This document shows, piece after piece, positions 1 through 5,121 of a stretch of 5,121 nt of DNA (the stretch's first letter is position 1; each line of letters begins with the position of its first letter). The DNA comes from Oxalobacteraceae bacterium. GTDB lineage: Bacteria > Pseudomonadota > Gammaproteobacteria > Burkholderiales > Burkholderiaceae_D. Both the position numbers and the translations under genes were made by a program. Where the stretch lies: the NCBI GenBank assembly GCA_947453015.1, contig CANGFL010000140.1, positions 1 through 5,121 of the forward strand, read 5' to 3'. The notes under the pieces are model-generated. The model had not been told where the DNA came from, made no database searches, and saw nothing but the letters and a program-made list of their open reading frames with translations.

Positions 1-1002
1 GAAGGCAAGAAAATGTCTAAGTCCAAGGGCAACGTTGTCGCGCCACAAAAAGTCTCAGATTCAAATGGTGCAGAAATTCTTCGCTTGTGGGTAGCGGCTA
101 CCGATTACTCGGGTGAGCTATCGATTTCAGATGAAATTTTAAAACGTGTTGTTGAGAGCTATCGTCGTATACGAAACACGCTACGCTTCTTGCTCGCCAA
201 CACCTCTGATTTCGATCCCACTAAAGATGCGGTCGCTATCGATCAGCTACTAGAAATTGATCGCTATGCACTAGCCCGCATGAATCAGCTGCAAAGTGAA
301 ATTCGTCAGCACTTTGAGGAATACGAATTTCATCCAGTTATTGCAAAACTACAAATGTACTGCTCGGAAGATTTGGGGGGCTTTTATCTCGATATTCTGA
401 AAGATCGTTTGTACACAGCCGGTACTACATCGCTAGCACGTCGTTCAGCACAAACAGCGATCTGGCATATTACTCAAAGCTTGCTGCGCTTAATGGCACC
501 GATTCTTTCCTTTACTGTTGAAGAAGCTTGGTCTGTGTTTGCCAGCAAAGAGATGTATCAGCAAAGCGATGAAACGATTTTTACACAGTCGTTCTACAAC
601 CTACCTCTGATTAGCGAATCAGACGCTTTGCTACAAAAGTATCAAGCCATTCAAGAAATTCGTGCTGAGGTACTCAAACAGCTGGAAGAAGTTCGTGTAT
701 CAGGAGCGATTGGCTCATCACTACAAGCAGAAGTCGATGTGCATGCGAGTGGTGACAAGCTCGCGTTGCTACAAGAGCTGGGTGACGATTTGAAATTTGT
801 TTTAATTACATCGGCTGCGGCCGTTACAGCGTGCAGCTCTGCTTCTGAAGAAAAAATCGTCGTAAAAGCTTCCACGTATAAAAAATGTGAACGCTGCTGG
901 CACTACCGCGCCGATGTGGGTGCCCATGCTGAACATCCCGGCTTGTGCGGACGTTGCCATACCAATTTATTTGGTGCTGGCGAAAAACGTCGCATTGCTT
1001 AA
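1..1002 (+). CDS. ileS: Isoleucyl-tRNA synthetase, C-terminal part (5' end outside window)
   Basis: Cytoplasmic class I aminoacyl-tRNA synthetase that charges tRNA-Ile with isoleucine. The frame is open from base 1 ([10 protein letters not shown]), so the ATG at 13 is internal and not a start. The visible 333 residues are roughly the last third of a family that usually has about 940. The KMSKS ATP-binding loop is at residues 4-8 (bases 10-24). It is followed by the helical anticodon-binding domain ([17 protein letters not shown], then [14 protein letters not shown]). The C-terminal zinc-binding module is complete, with the pairs CERC (bases 886-897) and CGRC (946-957). The frame ends in a normal TAA with no sign of damage. 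lspA follows after 28 bp, the classic ileS-lspA arrangement. Identification is very secure; only the catalytic Rossmann and editing domains lie outside the window. Confidence 0.98.
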   Translation, partial: EGKKMSKSKGNVVAPQKVSDSNGAEILRLWVAATDYSGELSISDEILKRVVESYRRIRNTLRFLLANTSDFDPTKDAVAIDQLLEIDRYALARMNQLQSEIRQHFEEYEFHPVIAKLQMYCSEDLGGFYLDILKDRLYTAGTTSLARRSAQTAIWHITQSLLRLMAPILSFTVEEAWSVFASKEMYQQSDETIFTQSFYNLPLISESDALLQKYQAIQEIRAEVLKQLEEVRVSGAIGSSLQAEVDVHASGDKLALLQELGDDLKFVLITSAAAVTACSSASEEKIVVKASTYKKCERCWHYRADVGAHAEHPGLCGRCHTNLFGAGEKRRIA

Positions 1003-1030
1003 CCACTTATGAGCTGACACGAACCTCACT

Positions 1031-1510
1031 ATGTCAAAAAAATCAGCAAGTCTGACACTCTGGTTGGGTATTGCGATGATCGTTGTATTGATTGATCAGC
1101 TGAGTAAAATTACGCTGAGCAGGATGATGGTGTTTGGTCAGTCCGATACTGTCACTTCTTTCTTCAATTTAGTGATGGTCTATAACCGCGGCGCAGCGTT
1201 TAGTTTTTTGGCAGATCAACCCGGTTGGCAGCGTTACTTTTTTGCGGCTGTCTCGTTGTTAGCGTCGCTGTTAATTATCTGGATGCTCAAGCGCCATTCA
1301 GGCCAGCGCCTGTTTTGCTGGGCCATGACCTTGATACTCGGTGGCGCGCTGGGAAACCTTATTGATCGTATAGCCTACGGCCACGTCATCGATTTTCTGG
1401 ATTTTCATGTCGGCGGTCTTCATTGGCCGGCATTCAATGTGGCCGATAGTGCTATTACCTTAGGTGCTGTATTGTTCGTACTCGACGAACTACGTCGGGT
1501 CAATCGTTAG
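1031..1510 (+). CDS. lspA: Lipoprotein signal peptidase (signal peptidase II)
   Basis: Inner-membrane aspartyl protease (family A8) that cuts the signal peptide from diacylglyceryl-modified prolipoproteins just before the lipobox cysteine. The 159 residues match the usual length of about 160-170. Family motifs appear in order: IDQLSK (residues 21-26), NRGAAFSF (52-59), [10 protein letters not shown] (104-113) and FNVADSAI (135-142). The expected catalytic pair is D112 and D139. Four hydrophobic segments are visible, near residues 8-28, 68-86, 95-112 and 136-155, as in the known four-helix fold. The ATG at 1031 puts the first helix right after a short basic N-terminus (MSKKSAS). No strong Shine-Dalgarno sequence precedes it, so translation may be partly coupled to ileS, 28 bp upstream. 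A likely substrate is encoded three genes downstream (3187-4314). Confidence 0.97.
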   Translation: MSKKSASLTLWLGIAMIVVLIDQLSKITLSRMMVFGQSDTVTSFFNLVMVYNRGAAFSFLADQPGWQRYFFAAVSLLASLLIIWMLKRHSGQRLFCWAMTLILGGALGNLIDRIAYGHVIDFLDFHVGGLHWPAFNVADSAITLGAVLFVLDELRRVNR

Positions 1511-1526
1511 CAAAATTGATGCAATC

Positions 1527-2714
1527 ATGAGCCTCGCCGGAAAAAATATAGTCTTGGGTCTGACTGGCGGCATTGCCTGTTATAAGGCGGCTGAGCTTGC
1601 ACGCGGCCTGGTAAAAGCGGGAGCTAGCTGCCAAGTCGTCATGACGGAAGCTGCGCGTCATTTCATCACTCCCGTGACACTGCAAGCGCTTTCAGGCAAA
1701 CCTGTATTTACTGATCAGTGGGATAGCCGTATTTCTAACAACATGGCGCACATTGATTTGTCTCGCCATGCTGATGCACTATTGATTGCACCGTGCTCTG
1801 CAGATTTCATGCGCAAACTAGTCCATGGCGCAGCCGATGATCTGCTCTCTACTCTTTGCTTAGCGCGCCCTGCCAACGTACCTCTTTTAGTAGCGCCGGC
1901 GATGAATGTTGAAATGTGGGACAACCCCGCTACACAACGCAATGCTGTGCAACTTAAAAAAGATGGCATTACTTTGCTAGGCCCCGCTGCCGGCGATCAA
2001 GCCTGCGGCGAAACGGGATTGGGCCGCATGCTCGAGCCCGAACAACTGCTGGAATCACTCTCTGCTTTTTTTCAACCGAAGCTACTTGCGGGAAAAAAAG
2101 TATTAATTACAGCAGGCCCCACGTTTGAACCGATTGACCCTGTGCGTGGCATCACGAATCTATCATCAGGCAAGATGGGCTACGCGATTGCGCGTGCCGC
2201 TTGGGCTGCGGGTGCTGAGGTAACGCTAGTCTCTGGACCAACATCTTTACAAGCACCTCTAGGTGTCAAGGTATTGCCAGTAACGACGGCGCTCGAAATG
2301 CACGATGCTGTGATGACTAACGTTGCAGGCCAACAGGTGTTTATCGCCGTTGCCGCGGTTGCCGATTGGCGTGTGTCTGATGTCAGTACTCAAAAAATAA
2401 AAAAGCAGGATGGGCAACTGCCTTCCCTCACTTTCGAACAAAATCCTGATATCTTGGCTGAAGTCGCTGCAATGGCATCACCACCTTACTGCGTTGGATT
2501 CGCAGCGGAGTCGGAGAACCTTCTCGAGCATGGTGCCGCCAAGCGCGAAAAAAAACGCATCCCTCTGCTGGTCGGTAATATTGGCCACCAGACCTTTGGT
2601 AAAGACGATAACGAACTCGTTTTGTTTGATGCTAAGGGTCACAAAAACCTCCCACGCGCCAGCAAGGAAATCCTTGCTGGAAAACTGATAGAAGAAATTG
2701 CTCGTCGTCTGTAA
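1527..2714 (+). CDS. coaBC: Bifunctional phosphopantothenoylcysteine decarboxylase / phosphopantothenate-cysteine ligase
   Basis: Cytoplasmic bifunctional enzyme of coenzyme A synthesis (also called Dfp). The CoaB half joins cysteine to 4'-phosphopantothenate using CTP, and the FMN-dependent CoaC half decarboxylates the product to 4'-phosphopantetheine. The protein has 395 residues (E. coli about 406). CoaC features: [10 protein letters not shown] (11-20), catalytic His in HIDL (H75), PAMNVEMW (124-131), and the substrate-flap cysteine in [10 protein letters not shown] (C160). CoaB features: the nucleotide-binding stretch [20 protein letters not shown] (194-213), then [14 protein letters not shown] (277-282), KIKK (290-293), NPDIL, VGFAAES (323-329) and FGKDDNEL (357-364). 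The frame extends upstream to a GTG at 1464 inside lspA, but [11 protein letters not shown] is the family's usual N-terminus, so I chose the ATG at 1527, 16 bp after the lspA stop. No good Shine-Dalgarno is visible. A perfect inverted repeat lies near the 3' end (2659-2680). Confidence 0.97.
   Translation: MSLAGKNIVLGLTGGIACYKAAELARGLVKAGASCQVVMTEAARHFITPVTLQALSGKPVFTDQWDSRISNNMAHIDLSRHADALLIAPCSADFMRKLVHGAADDLLSTLCLARPANVPLLVAPAMNVEMWDNPATQRNAVQLKKDGITLLGPAAGDQACGETGLGRMLEPEQLLESLSAFFQPKLLAGKKVLITAGPTFEPIDPVRGITNLSSGKMGYAIARAAWAAGAEVTLVSGPTSLQAPLGVKVLPVTTALEMHDAVMTNVAGQQVFIAVAAVADWRVSDVSTQKIKKQDGQLPSLTFEQNPDILAEVAAMASPPYCVGFAAESENLLEHGAAKREKKRIPLLVGNIGHQTFGKDDNELVLFDAKGHKNLPRASKEILAGKLIEEIARRL
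2659..2680. repeat. Perfect 10-bp inverted repeat near the 3' end of coaBC
   Basis: CCAGCAAGGA and TCCTTGCTGG are exact reverse complements separated by AA. In RNA this would form a strong hairpin of about 9 bp with a four-base loop. It ends 34 bases before the end of the coaBC stop codon and 44 bases before the dut start. It is followed by GGAAAAC and no U-tract, so it does not look like an intrinsic terminator. It also encodes the ordinary CoaBC residues ASKEILAG, so it could be coincidence. The symmetry is directly seen; any function is inference. Confidence 0.6.
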
Positions 2715-2724
2715 ACGCCAGATC

Positions 2725-3174
2725 ATGAAAACTATAGACCTAAAAATTATCGATGCGCGCATGCGCGACCAACTGCCCAACTACGCAACCGCGGGGAGCG
2801 CAGGGCTTGATCTTCGCGCGTGTATTGAAGCTCCACTCACTATTGAGCCTGGTAGCACTCATTTAATTCCGACGGGACTAGCTATTCATATCGCCGATCC
2901 AGCGTATGCCGCAATGATTCTTCCACGTAGCGGACTAGGTCATAAACACGGTATCGTATTGGGTAATTTGGTGGGACTGATCGATTCAGATTATCAAGGT
3001 GAGCTGATGGTTTCGACGTGGAATCGTGGTGCGACAGCATTCGTCTTAAATCCCATGGAGCGATTGGCGCAACTCGTAATTGTGCCAGTGCTGCAGGTAG
3101 GATTTAGAGTCGTTGATTCATTCGAAGAGAGCGATCGTGGCGCCGGTGGTTTTGGAAGTACAGGAAAAAAATAA
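2725..3174 (+). CDS. dut: Deoxyuridine 5'-triphosphate nucleotidohydrolase (dUTPase)
   Basis: Homotrimeric cytoplasmic enzyme that hydrolyses dUTP to dUMP and pyrophosphate, keeping uracil out of DNA and supplying dUMP for thymidylate synthesis. At 149 residues it is near the E. coli length (about 151). All five trimeric dUTPase motifs are present in order: AGLDLRA (26-32); [11 protein letters not shown] (67-77); GLIDSDYQG (84-92), where D87 is the expected catalytic Asp; [11 protein letters not shown] (112-122); and the flexible C-terminal arm [11 protein letters not shown] (138-148) with the Phe that stacks on uracil. The frame opens slightly earlier, from a TTG at 2698 within coaBC, but [13 protein letters not shown] matches the family N-terminus, so the ATG at 2725 is preferred. 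It begins 10 bp after the coaBC stop with no clear Shine-Dalgarno, consistent with translational coupling. No missing residues. Confidence 0.98.
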   Translation: MKTIDLKIIDARMRDQLPNYATAGSAGLDLRACIEAPLTIEPGSTHLIPTGLAIHIADPAYAAMILPRSGLGHKHGIVLGNLVGLIDSDYQGELMVSTWNRGATAFVLNPMERLAQLVIVPVLQVGFRVVDSFEESDRGAGGFGSTGKK

Positions 3175-3175
3175 C

Positions 3176-3181
3176 GGGAGG
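3176..3181 (+). promoter_or_regulatory. Ribosome binding site of the M48-like lipoprotein gene
   Basis: GGGAGG lies five bases before the GTG at 3187 and begins two bases after the dut stop codon (3172-3174). It is the clearest Shine-Dalgarno sequence of the + strand genes in the window. It supports the non-ATG start at 3187, which also gives a sensible N-terminus with a lipoprotein signal peptide. Confidence 0.8.
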
Positions 3182-3186
3182 TTGTC

Positions 3187-4314
3187 GTGCCGTTGGCAAG
3201 TTTTGTCATTCCATGCCGTCAGCATCTCCGACTTAGTCGCTACGTTGTATCGCCGCTGCTTCTATTCGCATTACTCGGCGCGTGTACGCAGTTTCCTCTA
3301 AATTCCAACACATCGACGCCTCATTCAACATCAACTGCACCATCGGTATATCAAAACTCATCAAACAAAACTAATAGCACAGCCTCGGCACGCGATCCTG
3401 TATTCGATGGTCTACTGCAGCGACAAGAACGTGTCTACCGTATCGCTGCACCACTAATTATTAAGAATGCTGTGCTTTGCCGAACGCAAGCACGACCGCT
3501 GCTTGGATTTACCGCCAAAAATCAATACTCCTATCCACCTGAGCTGGCAATAGCCGCTCGACAGAGCCTAGGGCTCGACGAGCGCTTGCAAGTCATGCAG
3601 ATACTGGATGGCAGTGGTGCGATGCGTGCAGGCCTTAAGCGCGGCGATATCCTACAAACGATTCAAGATCTCACCATACCTACCGGCCCGCAAGCTGAGC
3701 CCGAAACAGCGCGCATGCTGTCACCCATCCTTAAAAATCTGACCGAGCTAAATATTACTGTCATACGACAGAATCAACCGATAACGGTTAACGTACCACT
3801 CACGCTTGCCTGCGCATTTGCTATTGATGTCGGCAATACTCAACACGTGAATGCGTATGCTGATGGACGTCGAATATTACTCACACGTGGCTTACTCGAT
3901 AGTTTTACTGCCGACGAAGATGTAGCAGTCGTTGTGGCGCGCGAGATAGCGCACAATGTTTTGCATCATGCAAAACAGCTACAACAAATGGCAACGCTAT
4001 CAATCGTTATCGATAATTTATTGCTGTTCAAACCTGATCAAGTAGCTGCCAACAGCAGCAATGGAATCAAAATCACCCCCGAAAAAATGGACATGGAAGC
4101 AGATCGGCTGGCTCTTTTTATGTTGACTCGTGCTGGTTATGATCCCGCCAACTTTACGCAAGTAATGCAGAAGTTAGCCCAAGCTCCAAACTCACCGCAG
4201 GCAATTTCCTACCAAACCCTACATCCCTGGTCAGAAGGTAGACAAAGCTCAATCCAAGCAACTATCAAAGAGATTCGACAAAAACAGTCAGCGAAAAAAG
4301 CACTGGTTCCTTAA
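3187..4314 (+). CDS. Predicted lipoprotein with PDZ-like and M48-type peptidase domains; first zinc His replaced by Arg
   Basis: Envelope protein of unknown precise role, related by fold to M48 zinc metallopeptidases. The GTG start is set by GGGAGG five bases upstream. A basic N-terminus and hydrophobic segment (21-32) end in a lipobox LGAC, with C33 as the predicted lipidated residue. A Ser/Thr/Asn-rich linker follows (about 34-68). A PDZ-like domain spans about 125-205, with GSGAMRAGLKRGDIL (142-156). The M48-like core includes NAYADGRRILLTRGLLDSF (222-240), AREIAHNVLHH (251-261), MEADRLAL (303-310) and AGYDP (316-320), then a late LHP (345-347). In the expected HExxH the first position is R252 (CGC, 3940-3942), while E253, H256 and the likely third ligand E304 remain. 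The reading frame is intact, so this is not an evident pseudogene. C98 and C209 flank the PDZ-like region and could form a disulfide. It is the last gene of the + strand run, 12 bp after dut. It may be a PDZ chaperone or pseudoprotease, or an active enzyme with altered zinc binding. Confidence 0.8.
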   Translation: MPLASFVIPCRQHLRLSRYVVSPLLLFALLGACTQFPLNSNTSTPHSTSTAPSVYQNSSNKTNSTASARDPVFDGLLQRQERVYRIAAPLIIKNAVLCRTQARPLLGFTAKNQYSYPPELAIAARQSLGLDERLQVMQILDGSGAMRAGLKRGDILQTIQDLTIPTGPQAEPETARMLSPILKNLTELNITVIRQNQPITVNVPLTLACAFAIDVGNTQHVNAYADGRRILLTRGLLDSFTADEDVAVVVAREIAHNVLHHAKQLQQMATLSIVIDNLLLFKPDQVAANSSNGIKITPEKMDMEADRLALFMLTRAGYDPANFTQVMQKLAQAPNSPQAISYQTLHPWSEGRQSSIQATIKEIRQKQSAKKALVP

Positions 4315-4359
4315 AGCGCTAATCCAAAAATCATCAGATCGATTCGCAGCGCTGAAAAC

Positions 4360-4389
4360 AAAAAACCCTGAGCAAGCTCAGGGTTTTTT
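4360..4389. terminator. Bidirectional intrinsic terminator between convergent genes
   Basis: AAAAAACCCTGAGC and GCTCAGGGTTTTTT are perfect 14-base inverted arms around a central AA. In RNA this gives a seven-pair GC-rich stem (CCCTGAG/CTCAGGG) with a CAAG loop, followed by six U. Because of the flanking A-tract it reads as a terminator on either strand. It lies 45 bp after the stop of the lipoprotein gene and 32 bp beyond the stop of the convergent clpA, so it probably ends both transcripts. The rest of the 107-bp intergenic stretch (4315-4421) shows nothing else I can support. Confidence 0.93.
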
Positions 4390-4421
4390 ATGAAGTTCTA
4401 ATCTAAACAAATACTAGATCA

Positions 4422-5121
4422 TCATTCAACTTCTACTGTTTCTTGTGGAGCTGCAGGCGGTGGTGTATCGCTTTCAGCAAAATCCAGTTTGACGTTATCT
4501 TTATCATCCAGATCAACCGTCACACGTCCACCTGAAACCAGTTTGCCGAACAAGAGTTCATCAGCCAGCGCTTTGCGGATCATGTCTTGAATCAGACGTG
4601 ACATTGGACGAGCGCCCATCAATGGATCAAATCCTTTCTTGCCGAGGAATTGACGCAATGATTCGCTGAATACGGCATCGACTTTTTTCTCGTGCAGTTG
4701 CTCTTCCAGTTGCATCAGGAATTTATCCACCACGCGCAAGATAATTTCTTCATCCAGCGCCTTGAAGCTGATGATCGCATCCAAACGATTACGGAATTCA
4801 GGCGTAAACATACGCTTGATATCAATCATTTCATCGCCTGCTTGCTTAGACTCTGTAAAGCCCATGGTTCGCTTCTGCAGACTTTCAGCTCCGGCATTGG
4901 TGGTCATGATGATGATCACGTTACGGAAGTCAGCTTTACGACCATTGTTATCCGTAAGTGTTCCGTGATCCATCACTTGCAGCAGAATGTTGAACACATC
5001 CGGATGCGCTTTTTCTATCTCATCAAGCAGCAACACAGAATGCGGTTTTTTGGTGACGGCCTCAGTCAACAAACCACCTTGATCAAATCCTACATAACCC
5101 GGTGGCGCACCAATCAAACGA
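4422..5121 (-). CDS. clpA: ATP-dependent Clp protease ATP-binding subunit ClpA, C-terminal part (5' end outside window)
   Basis: AAA+ unfoldase that feeds substrates into ClpP; the visible part is most of the second (D2) ATPase module. Reading leftward, the frame is open at the window edge (R-L-I-G-A-P-P-G-Y-V-G), so the TTG codon at 5117-5115 is an internal Leu. Numbering visible residues from that Leu: pore loop GYVG (7-10), Walker B LLLDEIEKAH (29-38) with D32/E33, sensor 1 TTNAG (72-76), FTPEFRNRLD (104-113) carrying the arginine finger, and sensor 2 GARPMSRLI (168-176). GFDQGGLLTEAV and TLTDNNGRKADFRN point to ClpA over ClpB or ClpC. The ClpP-docking loop reads TMGFT (84-88), where E. 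coli has IGL. The tail after about residue 214 is acidic and proline-rich (ESDTPPPAAPQETVEVE). The Walker A motif, D1 domain and N-domain lie outside; a clpS gene would be expected upstream, beyond the right edge. Confidence 0.97.
   Translation of the reverse strand, partial: RLIGAPPGYVGFDQGGLLTEAVTKKPHSVLLLDEIEKAHPDVFNILLQVMDHGTLTDNNGRKADFRNVIIIMTTNAGAESLQKRTMGFTESKQAGDEMIDIKRMFTPEFRNRLDAIISFKALDEEIILRVVDKFLMQLEEQLHEKKVDAVFSESLRQFLGKKGFDPLMGARPMSRLIQDMIRKALADELLFGKLVSGGRVTVDLDDKDNVKLDFAESDTPPPAAPQETVEVE

Noticed and set aside
1464..1526. Upstream GTG start giving coaBC a 21-residue N-terminal extension overlapping lspA by 47 bp
   Set aside because: The extension (beginning [10 protein letters not shown]) does not resemble the family, is simply lspA read in another frame, and the ATG at 1527 gives the standard [11 protein letters not shown] start.
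2698..2724. TTG start extending dut by nine residues into the coaBC end
   Set aside because: MKTIDLKI at 2725 is the conserved dUTPase N-terminus; the extra residues come from coaBC in another frame.
2756..2767. 12-bp palindrome CGCGCATGCGCG near the dut start
   Set aside because: It falls on codons of the dut N-terminal DARMRD segment, is short and has no loop; coding use of GCG/CGC repeats explains it well enough.
2478..2780. Antisense reading frame of 100 codons across the coaBC-dut junction
   Set aside because: It lies opposite two well-identified genes, shows no recognisable motif and no convincing ribosome binding site; it is a shadow frame.
3187..4314. Possibility that the M48-like lipoprotein gene is a pseudogene
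   Set aside because: The frame is intact from a good ribosome binding site to the stop, with lipobox, PDZ-like motif, EADR and AGYDP preserved; a single ligand change is not evidence of gene decay.
1..5121. Search for a new defence, mobile or RNA-based system
   Set aside because: Apart from the short gaps the window is fully taken up by five recognised housekeeping or protease genes and one lipoprotein; I see no transposase, integrase, repeat array, tRNA or att-like site.

Overview
The window is ordinary bacterial chromosome: dense housekeeping genes, short intergenic gaps and intermediate base composition. The gene order ileS-lspA-coaBC-dut, followed by a convergent clpA, and the wording of several motifs (for example the SADF...[12 protein letters not shown] stretch of CoaBC and the Dut sequence close to the E. 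coli type) suggest a betaproteobacterium, probably Burkholderiales and perhaps near Oxalobacteraceae. The taxonomic call is inference from remembered family patterns, not from a search.

Layout: bases 1-4314 hold five genes in a row on the + strand. They are the 3' third of ileS (isoleucyl-tRNA synthetase), lspA (signal peptidase II), coaBC (coenzyme A biosynthesis), dut (dUTPase), and a predicted lipoprotein with a PDZ-like domain and an M48-type peptidase fold. The gaps are 28, 16, 10 and 12 bp, so one transcript is likely. A perfect symmetrical hairpin flanked by A and T tracts (4360-4389) lies between this run and the convergent - strand gene clpA. Only the C-terminal part of clpA (AAA+ unfoldase of the ClpAP protease) is present, and it runs off the right edge.

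The genes serve different core processes: translation, lipoprotein maturation, cofactor synthesis, nucleotide-pool sanitation and protein quality control. One direct link inside the cluster is that the last gene encodes a lipoprotein precursor with a lipobox cysteine, a predicted substrate of the LspA encoded three genes upstream.

The most notable point is that this lipoprotein has Arg where the first zinc-binding His of HExxH should be (REIAH), while the second His, the downstream EADR motif and the AGYDP motif are kept. I see no mobile element, CRISPR array, RNA gene or plainly new multi-gene system.
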